NCBI RefSeq assembly: GCF_020283565.1
Contig: NC_060062.1
Coordinates: 53,094,439-53,158,438, forward strand
Origin: Trifolium pratense
Taxonomy: Eukaryota > Streptophyta > Magnoliopsida > Fabales > Fabaceae
DNA: 64,000 bases
Direction: 5' to 3'
The translations under genes were made by a program, and so were the position numbers. Each line of letters opens with the position of its first letter. Within the stretch, counting starts at the first letter, position 1. Of this stretch, positions 1-12,325 are shown in pieces. The notes beneath the pieces are model-generated. The model saw nothing but the letters and a program-made list of their open reading frames with translations, made no database searches and was not told the DNA's origin.

Positions 1-1099
1 ACTACGAAAGCACCTTTATTAAATTCACACCATATAACTAAGGTGTCAAATTTTCTCTTTTTCTCTCTCTTTTTTTAGTTTGAAATTTTGTCATCACTTC
101 ACCCAAGTCCCACGGTTTGTGGATTTCAACAGAAGAGGCACAACTTTTAATTGCAGAAACAGGTGCATTCATTTTCAATAAGATGTTCTTCAAATGACTT
201 TAGACCGAAGCATTTATGTTTTTCTTTTAGAAATGTAAAATGTGGTTTAACTTGGTAAAATGTTCTTACTTTGAAACATGGTGTTCAGAAGTGTTTGATC
301 GAGGAATGTATGCTGGATCTGTTGGTTGGTTTGGAGGAGGTTAGATATGTAATATCCGTTGGCATCAGATCAGCATTGGTGGAACAGGTTAGATATGTAA
401 TATCTTTAATGTCTCAAATGGTGTATCGTGGAAAAATAGTGATTTACTCAAATTCCGCTACATATAGCGCTATAGCTGACAACACTGCATGATGAATCAT
501 AACATTGGTAAGTTTTTTAATATAGGAACTAGGTGCTTTGATATATGCTGGGACATGAATAGTTGAAGGAAGCAATCCATACTTGGAGTGGGATGAGCTA
601 GAACTCAAGACATCTCAGGTGTGTTTGTAGCATAGCAGACTTTGAACACTATTATTCCTGAATGCTATCTACTATCTAGTACAAAGTCTTGTCAGTCGCT
701 TTTGTGGTGCTATAGCACTGCAGTGTAGCGAAATTTGAACAAACTACTATTTTGTGTGATATGCAATTGAATGATACTAAATGTATGTATACTTGTTTTG
801 TAGTTCACCAAGTTGCTTAAACTGGACTTGCCGATCTCAAACAAAAAGTAGACTATAAATGAGCTCCATCAACCGATAAGATTGGCGGTGTTAATTATTA
901 TTTATGCAGATAAACTTCTTCGATAGCCTTTTGTTATGTTTCATTTACGTGATTATTTAGATATCGCCGTTTCCTTGTGCTTATGTGACGTTCGATTACA
1001 ACAACAATCAAGTCTTATCCCAAAAGGTTACGGGGCATGGCATATTTACCTAAACAAAATTTGGTAGTTATGGAGAGGGAGCTTTGGACTAAATTTGTT

Positions 1100-1134
<35 letters not shown>

Positions 1135-1820
1135 GATGAGTGATCACACATATTCAATTTAAAAATACATGTTGTATTATGTCACATATATATATCCCTT
1201 ATTATAACTTTTATTTAATAATTTAATTCATATTAAAGAAATTATGTAAGTATATTTAATATATTCATTTAATTTTATTATGCATTAATATTTCGAAATT
1301 CTTCTTAAAGTAGTGTTTTAATTGAACAATGACACCAAATGTAGTAAATCAATTAGTGGTATTTTTGTGAAAAAGTATTTATATGATCTATAGAGATATT
1401 TAATGTAGTATGTGCTTTTTTTTATAGAATATCTACAAAAAGTTATTGTGACGGTAATTCTATTCAAAATTATAAATTAGGAGGAAATATATTTTCTTAT
1501 AAAAAGAAATGTGTTCTTGAGTCCTAACATTGAGTTTTCCTTATAATTCTCTCTATCTTTAAAAACTTCCTTGTAAAAAAATCATAATTGCTTAGGAAAT
1601 TCTGGTCAAAATAGTTTAAAGGAATTATCCAATATTGAAGCTAAAGCACCCCATATACATCAAATTTTGTTATTTGGAAAACTCATTCACACTGAACAAC
1701 AGAACAATTCAAATGTTTCAAAGAGTGTTCTTTGTCTGAAGAATTACATCTTTGAAAACATCAAATGTTTCTTCTTCTTCTGATCGAGTTGAGAATTCTT
1801 CTGATGGAGGCTCACAACTA
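1..1820. other. AT-rich intergenic stretch, no gene recognised
   Basis: I see no convincing coding region. The only ORF, at 271-492, is short and matches no family I know. It overlaps an imperfect direct repeat (GGTTAGATATGTAATATC, near 339 and 389). A poly-T run lies at about 1105-1132. The rest is low-complexity AT-rich DNA apart from the small TIR element listed separately. Confidence 0.5.
449..737. mobile_element. Candidate short MITE with CAAATTYCGCTAC inverted ends
   Basis: The left end reads CAAATTCCGCTACA and the right end, on the other strand, CAAATTTCGCTACA, with a further GCTATAGC word just inside both. The span is about 289 bp and has no coding capacity. Target-site duplications are not clear, so the family is unassigned; it could be a chance inverted repeat. 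Confidence 0.4.
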
Positions 1821-1867
1821 GGAGTGGGCAAAGTTTGGTTAAAAACCAAAACTGCATAACCGACACC

Positions 1868-2289
1868 TCTATGATTAGGCGTGTCGCGGTGTCCGACACG
1901 TGTCGGTGTCCGACACTCGTATGACACTCGTCCGACACGTGTCGGATAGCTCATATCGGTGTCGGAAAAAAATCAATTTTTTCTTTAGTTTGACACTCCT
2001 TTGATCGGTGTCCGACATCTGTAAGACACTCGGATGACACGTGTCGGACAAGTGTCCCAAAAAATAATTATTTTTTCTTTGCTTATACTCTCTTTAGACA
2101 CATATTAGACATATCTACAAGAGTTAAAGATGTGTAGAAACAACAATATTGATCAATGTGGGATTGAAGACATTACATTTTGATTACGATATTTTTAGTT
2201 TTTTCGATCTTAGATGGATAAATAAAGGTAAAATACTATCATATCTTGTTTTAAATTTTTTTTAAAATATAACTTGCTCAAATTAGATT

Positions 2290-2350
<61 letters not shown>

Positions 2351-2487
2351 ATTATCAATTTATATGTTTTATAAATATGTAGCGGTGTCGGTGTCCTATA
2401 TTGTCCTATATTTTTTATATTAGCGGTGTCGTGGTGTCCGTGTCCGTGTCGTGTCGCGGTGTCCGTGTCGGAGTCCGTGCTTCATAG
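1868..2487. mobile_element. Nested GTGTCCGACAC-rich TIR repeat
   Basis: The block is packed with direct and inverted copies of GTGTCGG / CCGACAC at both ends (1880-2060 and 2380-2485) around an AT-rich core. It interrupts the hAT subterminal array, which resumes at about 2490. The ends (CTATGATTAGG on the left, CTATGAAGCACGG on the other strand at the right) look like diverged inverted repeats. No clean target duplication is visible. Confidence 0.45.
2292..2346. repeat. (TA)n microsatellite
   Basis: Uninterrupted TA dinucleotide run of about 54 bp. Confidence 0.95.
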
Positions 2488-2719
2488 ATAAAAACCGAAC
2501 CGAACTATTTTTACAGTTCATAAAAACTGAACCGAACCGCAATTGTGTAACATGAACTGAACCGAACGGTTCGGTTAACTAGTTAACCAGTTCTATATTA
2601 CAAAAACCAAACCGAACCGTTTTTAACTTAACTGGTTTTAATTGGACCGAACTGCACAATTCTAATTTTGCATTGAACTGAACCGAACCGTTATCAATTT
2701 AACTAGTTTAATTGATTTT

Positions 2720-3785
2720 TCTTTAATAACTCAATGTAACACATACATAGTTAAAAACACAAAAAACTAATGTAAATCCATACATATAAAACCTTCTACA
2801 TATAATAAACCAATGTAAATCCATACAAATTAACCTGCCACCATATTTTCTTTTTGCAAATTAAAAACTAAACTCCAATTTCATCCACAAAATACTATAA
2901 TCATATCTTTCTTTTTTTGACAGTAACTACTAAAATCATATCTATTACAAATGATTTCAATCATCATCAAGATCAATAAGGCTTGCAGAAGTTGTCGCAC
3001 GGTTCGTTTGAGAGATCATATCTGCAAACAAGAAATAAACTTCATTATTTCTTCACCATTGGAAAGAAATGCTACATCTGAATATTAACCAGACCCACAT
3101 TGTTAAACACTTATTAACTTCATGTTCTGTTCAAAATACATTATAACATACATTATATCTATCAAAAAAGAATAACTAAAACTAAAACTAATGACTAAAA
3201 CTAATGATTAAGAGTTATCCTAATGACTAAAGATGACTACTAATGATTAAGACTTATCCTACTTTTCAAATATTAATTAACAAAACATCAGATCCTATTA
3301 GTCGTTTCATATTGGACCCTATTGGTTGCTTGGCTTGGTACTGAGTCGTCGTCTTTCAGGCTAAAACCATGGTGCAAAACTAGAGGGTAAATACATATAA
3401 CATGACCGAGAATATAAGTTCTCACTTTGAATTATAATTTCTCACTTTGAATTCACAAGACACAAGTTATAAGTTCAACATATACATATTTCAACCTCAC
3501 AAAACAGTGTTCTAGTTCTTTTTCACAGCAAAAATGCAAAGTTTCATAATCATGCTTTATTTTAATTACTTTTCTAAAACTTCTTCCACCGGAGATAATC
3601 ATATTTGACATGTTTTCGAATACAAAATAAGCACCTCAGTTGATTATACATTTTGACAGGGCCGTCGTGTTGAAACGTCCCTGTTCTAATATTAAAAATT
3701 GGACTCAACATGTAGTCACACAAACCAATTGGACAAACCATACATACCACTACGGGTAATTGGACAAACCGGCGTGGAATCCCCA
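2720..3785. other. AT-rich interior of the hAT element, no gene seen
   Basis: Low-complexity sequence with repeated ACTAAAACTAATGA words near 3175-3245. No coding region or RNA gene is recognisable. The left end of the CACTA-like fragment that finishes at 3950 must lie here if it exists, but no CACTA start was found. Confidence 0.4.
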
Positions 3786-3789
3786 TGAT

Positions 3790-3950
3790 TTTTAATAAAA
3801 GTTACTGCAGAAATCAGGATACCACGTCGGGTATTAAACGACCCGACGTGGAAAGTCAAGACTTACAACGACGACTATATTTACGACGGGTCACCACCCG
3901 ACGTGGAAAGTCATTTTGGCCAGTAGTTAAAACCCCTTTCTGTACTAGTG
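3790..3950 (-). mobile_element. CACTA-type transposon terminus (fragment)
   Basis: On the minus strand the sequence opens with CACTAGTACAGAAAGGGG. This is followed by repeated subterminal words CACGTCGGGT / ACCCGACGTG at about 3825, 3842, 3890 and 3900. That is the arrangement of En/Spm-type ends and the same terminal decamer as the complete element at 9849-14283. The partner end was not identified, so this is probably a solo or truncated end. Confidence 0.6.
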
Positions 3951-3974
3951 CAAAGATCAAAGAAAAGATCATAG

Positions 3975-5171
3975 TCAAATAAGTTTGGAAAATTTGAGTT
4001 TTTTACCTTGCTCAAATGTTTCTAACTCTTCAAGGTCCTCGTCAAATAAGTTTGAGAAAGGAGATCCTCTCAACCAATCCTGAGTGCAAACAAGCACTTC
4101 CACTATCTTAGGTGTGAGATTACTACGATGAGGATCCAATACCCTTCCTCCGGCACTAAAAGCAGACTCTGAGGCTACAGTAGACACTGAAATGGCCAAC
4201 ACCTCGCGAGCAATACTTGTCAGGACGGGATATCTTGATGAGTTGACTTTCCACCAATTTAGAATGTCAAACTCAACAAACTCACTATGAGGTTCATAGT
4301 CTTCAGTGAGGTATTTATCAAGCTCAGACTTAGTATCGGTTTTACGCCTAGTTGCTTTTACATAGAAGCCCATCCCATGAATATCATCATCATCTTTCTC
4401 TGGCCGAGATTCTCCCATATCTTGAGATCCTTCCCCGACGCCTTGATATTCTCGATAAATTGATTTCAAAGAAGACGACAGTGTTGCCTTTAATACATCA
4501 ACCGTTGCTTCTTCAAAAAAATACCCAAGGTAGTGATTTACATAACCCAATTTGCTCCTAGGGTCTAGAACAACTGCAATCAACAAAATCATGTTTACTC
4601 CATTAGAACTGCACCAATACTTGTCATGTTTACTCTTCATGTTAACTGCCATTGATGCTATGCTCTCATTATCATCCTCACAATATCTTCGGATCTTTCT
4701 TCCAAGGGCAAATACCTCCTTCATATAGATGTTACTAGTAACATACAGAGAGCCAGAAATACGCATAGTTGCATCATAAAATATCTTCAGAAACGGCATC
4801 ACTGTACTAGCATAGTTTCAATCCCCTTCAACAGGTACACCTTTGCCTCCATTAAGAGATAATTCTTTAACATACTTAGCATCGGAAGCTTTTAACAATT
4901 CAAAAGTTGTTTTATACTTGGGAGCTGCTTGTAACATCAAATATGTAGAATTCCATCTGGTTTCTACATCTAGACATACAATGCCTTTATAAGTAATATT
5001 TGCCCTTTCAACAATTTTCTTGAAGTTGTGCATTCTTTCACAAGATCCTTTTACATACTTGACTGCAGCACGTATTCTTGTGACGGAATCATCATTCTCT
5101 TTTAAACCTTCTTTTACAATCAAACTCAAAACATGCGCGTATGCTTTATAAATTTTCGTCAAAAATAGCAT
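3975..5171 (-). pseudogene. hAT-family transposase, C-terminal half, broken
   Basis: Two adjacent ORFs in the same frame (4818-5171 and 3975-4802) make one coding stretch split by a TGA at 4818-4820. It sits where relatives usually have a Trp codon. The upstream part includes the ETRWNSTYLML motif typical of plant hAT transposases. The downstream part ends in the hAT dimerisation region (FDILNWWKVNSSRYPVL, then VASESAFSAGGRVLDPHRSN). The N-terminal BED zinc finger and the first catalytic segment are absent, so the protein cannot be complete. Family assignment is firm. Confidence 0.87.
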
Positions 5172-5175
5172 GATT

Positions 5176-6600
5176 TTGTTTACCTCAAAAGGTGGACAAC
5201 CTTTCTTGAAACTCTATTTTGAATTGAATCAGCAGCAATGATACATTTTACTGCTATGTTTCCATTTTAATTTTTATGTACTTGATGAATAGCCAGAGCA
5301 ACTATTTCACAGAAAAGGCCTACATATCACTAGTGATACTTTGGCCGCAACTCGTGCTAGAGGAGTGTCACTAGAACTAGACCATCAAATTGAACTAGAC
5401 CTGTTTACCAGGTTTACCTTGTTTCTTAAGGCTTTGATTTAAATATTGTTGTTTAATGGTTGTTTAATGGTTAATGCTTGTTTTCATCGCTACATATATC
5501 TGAGTTGAGGATGTTTTTCATTTCTGTCCAAATACGGTGTCCTTTGTTTTCTCTATCAACCATTCTTATTTTAAGGACTGTGATTTCTTTGATTAATTAA
5601 AGAGGTAAGCTCACAAAGTTTGTTAGTTAGTTTTATCTCATTTAATGTTACCATGAAACAAATTTCATAGATATTTTGTCCTTTTAACATCAATAGCAGG
5701 GATTTGGATTGTAACAAGCTCTCCTACTATGACGACCACCTTGAGAACAATTTCTCCAAATTGCTCGAGGAACATCGGCTCCAAGGCAATCCTAACAAAA
5801 AACTTACGCATGGAAAGGAGGATTACGACAATTTGATCCAACAAAAATACACATCGAAAGGAGAATACCACAATCCAAACCTCACGGCGTGGTGGTTTCT
5901 CGTCAAGCCATCACTCTCATATATTTTGATACATTTTTGTTTTAGTTATGCAATCATGTAGATTTTGTACAGCTTGATGAAATGGTTAATTTGTTTTTGG
6001 ACATAGTTATAGGAATTGCTTGATGGTGCATGAACCAACATAAAAGTAGTTTTGTATCTTTGTTTGCCATATTGAGATTAGATATACCTTTTTTTTTTTT
6101 AATCAGAAATTGAAGTAGTCACTGCCACTGGTCATAGAAGCAAGTGTTATTTGTAGGATGGATGGAGCTGTTTATTTCTCTAAATAATAGAACAGTGTTT
6201 TCTTGGGATTTCATTTTTTGTGTAATCATATAGAATTGGAGTGAGAGTTAGATGAGAGAGGAAAGGAAAAAAAAAAAAAAAAACTATTGTTGACCTTATT
6301 TGATCCTCTATTTGTAAGTTAATTATAACAAAAATTACTTATACATTTCATATACGATGTGCAAGAAAAGTCTTCAAAATTAAGCTCTAGGCAGCGGAGA
6401 AGTAAATAACATTTTCTTTGTCATATTCATTTCTAATAATTAACGAATTTAGATCAAGAACAACTGCATTCACAAAAACTGATATTAGATACTTACAATA
6501 ATTAGTCAACCTTCATGTTAAACATATATTTTAATTGTATTTTTCAATTTCCTTATAATATGTTTTAAACTTTAAACCAATTTTTTATTTTTATTTTTCA
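5176..6600. other. Intergenic, no recognisable gene
   Basis: One 85-codon ORF (5704-5961, +) begins with a plausible acidic stretch but resembles no family I recognise and has no clear partner exons. Poly-A tracts lie near 6260-6283. The 3' flank of the CML gene begins at about 6600. Confidence 0.4.
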
Positions 6601-6721
6601 TTTTTTTTTCTTCGTCCTTAACACCAATAAACCTAAAAAACCAAAAAACAATAAATAAAAGGTTTCACAAAGAAAACCCCATGATTTAATTTTAATCATA
6701 AAGGGTTGATTATAAACATAT

Positions 6722-7207
6722 TTATTGTGCCTTAACACCAAGAAAATCAGCAGCTGATTTAGCCATAATAGAAGCAAATTCATTAAAACTAATAACACCA
6801 TCACCATTGCTATCAGCTTCAGCCATCATGTCAGCAAGTTCATGATATGATAGAGGATGTCCCATCTTTGCCATTGACCCGGCGAGTTCGGATGCAGTAA
6901 TGTAACCGTTACCATCGCGGTCAAACGAGCGAAAAACCTCCAAGAGTTGTTCTTGGTTGATTAAAACACTCTCATTCATGTCGGGCATAATAGCATTAAC
7001 GAGCTCGTCAAATTCTATATAACCATTGTTATTGTTGTCCATGTTGTTGAGTAGGTCATAAATTTCGTCGCCGGTTGGTTTGATGCCGAGGGACCGAAGG
7101 AGTGCCGCGAGCTCGAGGTGGGTTAGGCTTCCGTCGGAATCCATGTCGAAACGATTGAATATGTCGTTTAATTGTTTGATTTGTTCTTCGGTTTGGAGTA
7201 TTGACAT
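6722..7207 (-). CDS. Calmodulin-like Ca2+ sensor, CML15/CML16 type
   Basis: This intronless gene encodes a 161-residue protein with four complete EF-hand loops at residues 21-32 (DMDSDGSLTHLE), 57-68 (DNNNNGYIEFDE), 96-107 (DRDGNGYITASE) and 132-143 (DSNGDGVISFNE). Each has Asp at loop position 1, Gly at 6 and Glu at 12, so all four should bind Ca2+. Overall sequence (LAALLRSLGIKPTGDEI, ELAGSMAKMG, FASIMAKSAADFLG) closely follows Arabidopsis CML15/CML16 as I remember them. The expected role is a cytosolic/nuclear Ca2+ sensor that changes shape and binds targets; it has no enzymatic domain. The first ATG at 7207 gives the usual family N-terminus. No orthologue-specific symbol is assigned. Confidence 0.95.
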   Translation of the reverse strand: MSILQTEEQIKQLNDIFNRFDMDSDGSLTHLELAALLRSLGIKPTGDEIYDLLNNMDNNNNGYIEFDELVNAIMPDMNESVLINQEQLLEVFRSFDRDGNGYITASELAGSMAKMGHPLSYHELADMMAEADSNGDGVISFNEFASIMAKSAADFLGVKAQ

Positions 7208-7327
7208 GGTGGTACGTTAAGGCCTAGGCCTTGAGGAAGAAAATATTGATAGATAGATAGGTAGATATAATGATTTTGGTTTTGAAGGGTGTTGTGGTTT
7301 TTCCTTACTTGTTTGGTGAAGGAGAAA

Positions 7328-7333
7328 ATTATA
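7328..7333 (-). promoter_or_regulatory. Possible TATA box of the CML gene
   Basis: The minus strand reads CTTTATAATTTTC about 125 bp upstream of the CML start codon, a normal spacing for a plant TATA box plus a short leader. Position and motif are the only support. Confidence 0.35.
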
Positions 7334-7994
7334 AAGGTTTGATTTGGTTAATTGTTTTTATGTACAAGTTGTGACAATGATATAGTTGCTTATTATATGG
7401 AATGGTTCAAAAGGGATTAAGAAAAAACGCGTTTTGTTAATTAAACTGAATTTTAGTCATAAAATGAAAATATGATAACGCAAGAGAAGGATGGATCATG
7501 ATCATGGTGATGGTGATTTTTTTGTTTGTTTGTTTGTGATTTTGATGGATAGGATTGGGTAATAACTTGCGTTTTACTACCAATTTTGTTGGGGACATGT
7601 TAAGATCTATATCCTGTCAAAATTATCTTAAGATCTATATTTAGGTAAATTTTGGATTAAGGTTAAATTAATTATGTCCATTTGCTAAAACTAATGTGTG
7701 TTCCATGAGTTTAGTTAGAATTGGGTTTGAAAATTATTGGTCAATAGATGTTGACCCACGCACTATACGGAGAAATTAATATATATAGTTGCCTAAAATG
7801 AATTTGTCTTTGAATTTTACAACTAATTTTTGCTTCAATGATTGTTGTGTAGAAGTATCCTTTTGATTGAAAGGCATAAGTAAGGCCAGCTCAACAAATA
7901 AATAAATAAGTAGGCCCTAAGGCAAATTGAAAGTCTATCTTAATAAATTCATATTTCTTTTTTACTTTCTAGATTTTAAAAAAAGAGATATGAT

Positions 7995-8935
7995 AATTTA
8001 AAGATAAATTAGTTAAAAGGTCCCTTAATGAAAAAAATGTTCAAATTGACCCCTTAAAGACATATTCATTGATCACAATGGTCCCTTCCGTCTAATTTTT
8101 ACTGAAAACGTTAAGTTGCGATGACGTGACAAGTCATTTTCCAAAAAAAAAAACAAATGAAAGTTTTTTTATTTTTTTTTCAGATCTCATCTTCACCATT
8201 TCCTTCATCTTCTTCTTATGTTGATTTGTTGTTGTTGTTGTTGTTGTTTCCCACACCTAATTACTATGTTATCTCCCCTAATTCCCAAATCCTTGTTCCT
8301 TCTTCCTCTTCAATTGAAATTAGGAGAGAATCAAGGGACACAAAATCCTTGTTCCTTTCTTATTCTCTTCAATTGAGGTTGTTGTTATTATTGTTGCCTT
8401 GTTGGGTAGATTTTTTCATTTTGGTTTAAAACCATAATTTTATTTTGGTAAGAAAAACCCAGAAATTCGAAGAAATGATGAACATCCAATGTTAAATTTT
8501 AATAAAAAGTATTTTGTTGCAAATTTGAAAATGTTGAAGTTGCAAAAATCTTGATTTGTTTGATGAATTTATGAACATGATGAGGAAGATGAAGAACAAG
8601 GTAAATGAGTAAATGAAGAAGATGAAGAAATAGAGAGAAAAATTATTTGGTAATGGTGCATCGTTAGATATGGTGGACATTCAAAATTCAATGGTTATTG
8701 TTTTTCAATAAGATCAAACGGTTTAAATTAAGAGATTTATTGAGATCTATGGTGCACCAAATGTAATGTTAGTCCACCTAATACATTTTGTGTTAAAAAC
8801 TAACGGAATGGACCATTGTGATTAACAGATATGTCTTTTAAGGGACCAATTCAAACTTTTTTCTCTTTAAGAGACCATTATGAAACCTAAAATGTCTTTA
8901 AGGTATCATTTAACTAATTTAGCCATAATTTAAAG
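7995..8935. mobile_element. Non-autonomous TIR element of about 0.94 kb
   Basis: The left end (AAATTAGTTAAAAGGTCCCT...) and the right end on the other strand (AAATTAGTTAAATGATACCT...) are diverged inverted copies. The similarity extends roughly 100 bp, including the shared stretch around CACAATGGTCC. The interior has pyrimidine-rich low-complexity DNA and no protein of known family. A related fragment lies at about 61640-61715. Superfamily unassigned. Confidence 0.6.
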
Positions 8936-9848
8936 TTAAATTGAGAGGTAAAGTATAAAGTGTAATAAGAAAGTTATTCTACCAAATAATTAAATTTAGA
9001 TTTTCTGTAACGATAGTTACCATGATTTTTGGTATGAAAGTTTTCACTTTCGTGTTAGTCAAGAATCAAACATTTGACCACATGTTCAACTGTTCAAGAG
9101 AGTCAAAACCCTTACCACCTGAACGAATTCATTGTTTATGCAACAATTCATTTTTTAGTAGAACTTATCAACTACACATGACTTTATTTTCTTTGTTGAA
9201 GGAACTACACCTGAGTTGAATTACTTGGTTAAGAAGTTTATAATTTTATCAAATTATTGATGTTTTAGTTTAAATGTATAAAATTTAGAATAGAAAATTA
9301 TTTGTAGAAAATCATTTATTAAATTATTTTAATTGATTTCTTTTCATTTATTTATTTATTTATTTATTTATTTATTTGTTGATAATTTCTTTTCATTTAT
9401 TTAATTTTTAACAATAAAGTCAACTGATATATTTATTATTTTGGTACAAAAGTCTAATAGTAGAACATCTAATATAGCAAAGCGCAGAAAGGAACGGACA
9501 CAAACAAACAACATCTAACCACTTTTTGCAACACTAGAATTCCATACATATGCTATGAAAATATAAAAAAAAAATTCATGAAAAAGAAGAAAATACAAAA
9601 GATTTAGTAAAATAAAAAGATAGTTGTAAAATCTATTTACTATGACATATGCATTTAATATTTTAATAAAAGTCATGGTTATTTAAGCAATCAGGCTATA
9701 ATAAAAGTATCATTAAGGATATTATAAAAGAAATCATGAATAAAGAGTATCAAGGTGAGAAGATATACACTCAAAGAATGTCAACAAATTTTTCACATTT
9801 TGCTATAATAAGACCGAGGCTATGTCTTGTGACCAAAAAAGAAGATCC
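8936..9848. other. Intergenic AT-rich DNA with (TTTA)n
   Basis: Contains a TTTA tetranucleotide run at about 9346-9378 and no supported gene. It directly abuts the CACTA-like element at 9849. Confidence 0.45.
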
Positions 9849-10191
9849 CACTAGTACAGAAAACACTTTTTACATCTGGCCAAAACCCCCTTTTACATCT
9901 GGCCCAAGTCAGAGGTAGACGTACGAGAAGTAGTAAGTTTATGCTTTTTACATCTGACATTCGCCAGATGTAAAAGTATCCCCTTTTACCTCTGTTCTCG
10001 TGTTTCAGCTGACCAATTTTATTTTATTTTTTTTTTAATTAAATTGGACCTTTTACATCTGACCAAGTCACCAGATGTGAAATAGTAACTTTATTTAATT
10101 TTTTTTTTTTTTTCAAAATCCTGGTTTTTTTTTTTTTTTTTTTTTTTTTTTATATTTTTAAATCCTATTTTGTAATTAAAAAAAACCAAAA

Positions 10192-10310
10192 TAGCATTAC
10201 AATTCAACATTCAACCAAAATACAATTACATTCAACCAAGTCATTAAAATTCAACATTCAACCAAAATACAATTACATTCAACCAAAGTCATTACAATTC
10301 AAATAAAATA
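10192..10310. repeat. Tandem repeat, unit about 51-53 bp, about two copies
   Basis: The stretch containing AATTCAACATTCAACCAAAA and TACAATTACATTCAACCAA is repeated head to tail with minor changes, inside the CACTA element. Confidence 0.6.
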
Positions 10311-10639
10311 CCAAGTCTTACAAGTCAAGCAAAATACCAAAACAATCCAAAATGTTATAACATTCAAGCAAAATACAAGTCATTACAATTCAAAACATCC
10401 TAGTTAATGTGAATCCATTGTAACTAGCTAGCTCCTAAACCTCATCATCGGAAACAACATAATCTACCTCGGGATTGTACAGGTCAAGAAAACAAGTAGC
10501 CCAGTTGTTTCGCAATTCATACATCTCCTCCTCGGTTAATGACGTGGGATCATCGAACACCTACAATACATATACATGATCAAGAATGAAGCATATGAGA
10601 AGTGAGAAGGCTAGGATTAAAATGATGCCATTATAATTC

Positions 10640-10750
10640 CAAATACAAAACACAGCTAGGAAACTACAACAGCTAATGCAGCTAGGAAACAGGACAGGAA
10701 ACACAGCTAACTACAACAGGAAACACAGCTAGGAAACTACAACAGCTAAG
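10640..10750. repeat. Short interspersed repeats (GGAAACACAGCTA type)
   Basis: Words such as ACACAGCTAGGAAACTACAA recur four to five times in about 110 bp in irregular order. Confidence 0.5.
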
Positions 10751-11253
10751 ACAATTGTGAGAAATGTCAAGAATTTCTAATTGTAAGATACTTAAATCAT
10801 GAATAATTAACTTTTTTACGGTTTGAATCTGAAGCATCAAAATTATAAGAATACTTATTCATTCTTTCACGTCGAATATATACCGAAAGAAAGATGCAGC
10901 CACAATGGATTTTATTTCCGGTCATTTTTACATCAAGTTTGACATAAATAAACCATATATTCAGTAAATTTCCAATCTCTCTATCAAGGCTATATAAACA
11001 CTGGCCTTCTTTCTTAATTTTATTATAGTCCCTGCATTGCATCTAAACAAAACATAAAACATGTCAAATAGAAGAAGTTAGAAGCAAAGCATGTGAGAAT
11101 TGAGAACATATAAGAATTACTTTAATTCAAGTTTTTTAAAATAAAAAACTATGGATTAAGCATTACTCTAAAATCAAGAAGGTAAAATCTGAAATTAAAG
11201 TTGAAAAAAAAAATGGATTGTCAATTTTTGAATAGCCATAAACTTGGTAATTC

Positions 11254-11402
11254 AAATGTGGAAGTTTCTCCAATACAAAGGAAAAGCAGCTTATGAAATA
11301 ATGAGATATGTCTTTGGCTTGCTGAAAACCTTTGCAAACCGGATAATCTTTATATAGAATCTTCACATCTCTTTTCATTTGTATTGGAGAAACTTCCACA
11401 TG
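11254..11402. repeat. Inverted repeat, arms about 25 nt, loop about 95 nt
   Basis: AATGTGGAAGTTTCTCCAAT (from about 11254) and its complement (ATTGGAGAAACTTCCACAT, to about 11402) face each other with near-perfect pairing over about 25 nt. The result is a potential long-loop hairpin inside the CACTA element. Confidence 0.7.
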
Positions 11403-12064
11403 AAAATTGCAAAGGAAGTTAATGCAATGATAATGTATTGGCATTGCAAATAAAAAGCACAAAAATTACCTTCACAAAGACCCAATTTTTTCTCGGGATC
11501 CATGTGATCTCATTAAATTTTTTTACCCTGCCATTGAAAACACACTAAAAATTAAATGAATAAAATGCCATCAATACAGGAAATAATGAAATTGAGAGGA
11601 AAACATTACAAAAAAAAAAAAAAGAAAGAGAGAAGATAAAAGCAAATCAAGAGAGAACCGAGGAGTTTTTTTTGGCGAAATCCGGATATTCTAGTACCCG
11701 CATGCTTATTTTTCACCGTTGCTGCAGAGAGAATTAAGAAGAAACCAAAAAAACCAAAATGTCAGATTTATGGCGTGTTGGGATTAGAAGCAAATCTAAC
11801 TAAAGAAAATCCTTAGAACAAACAAAAAGAGAAGTAGAAAAGTTTGGAAAATCGAACAGAGAAATATTGTTGAATAGAGTAGAAGTCAAAAGAGAAAACT
11901 ACCTTACTAACCGGTTGAAATTTGGAGGAAGTTATGCCTGTTTTGATTTGGGAAAAAAGAGAAGATTTTATTTATCTTTTGTATAGTAACTGGCAGGGGC
12001 AAGGAGATTGTATGGCACAATGAATTGGGTTGTTTGAATTTTACAAATTTTACAAGTATAATAC

Positions 12065-12325
12065 ATGTCTGACTTCTATGTCCTTGTTCCATATAATCTC
12101 TTCCAAGATATTACGAGGCGTATTGCCTTCATTCTCCAACCGGAATTCAAAAGGTCCTACGTAATGAATAGGTGGTCCAGTTGGTGGTCTTCTCCTTATT
12201 CTTATACCTTGCGTAGCAGCAACCTCATTATGAAACATTCCTACTTCCCATTCCTTAACTTTGAGAGCATCAACCACGGATTCGCTGGACGTGGCAATTG
12301 AAGCTGAACCTTCATTAGGCTCCAC
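12065..12325 (-). pseudogene. Captured fragment of indole-3-glycerol-phosphate synthase
   Basis: The minus strand encodes a stretch with LKVKEWEVGMF, QGIRIRRRPP, GPFEFRLEN and TPRNILEEIIWNKDIEV. This matches the region just before the catalytic barrel of plant indole-3-glycerol-phosphate synthase (tryptophan pathway, plastid). Only this N-terminal-side segment of about 85 residues is present. None of the (beta/alpha)8 barrel or its catalytic residues follows, so it cannot be an enzyme. Its position inside a CACTA-like element with intact ends indicates transduplication. The reading frame is still open, so capture may be fairly recent. Confidence 0.78.

Larger units (their letters stand above)
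1821..5175 (-). mobile_element. Degenerate hAT transposon with nested insertions
   Basis: The left edge (GGAGTGGGCAAAG, about 1821) resembles the GGGGTGGGCAAA terminus of plant hAT elements. It is followed at 2500-2720 by many AACCGAACCG-type subterminal repeats. A hAT dimerisation-domain transposase remnant lies further in (3975-5171, -). A GTGTCGG-rich element interrupts the left subterminal region and a CACTA end lies at 3790-3950. No right terminus was found, so the right border is only the end of recognisable transposase. Confidence 0.5.

Noticed and set aside
5704..5961. 85-codon ORF with acidic N-terminus
   Set aside because: No recognisable family, no supporting exons or promoter; adjacent DNA is non-coding.
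8157..8429. 90-codon ORF with poly-Leu/Ser
   Set aside because: Pyrimidine-rich low-complexity DNA inside a TIR element; no start context or homologous domain.
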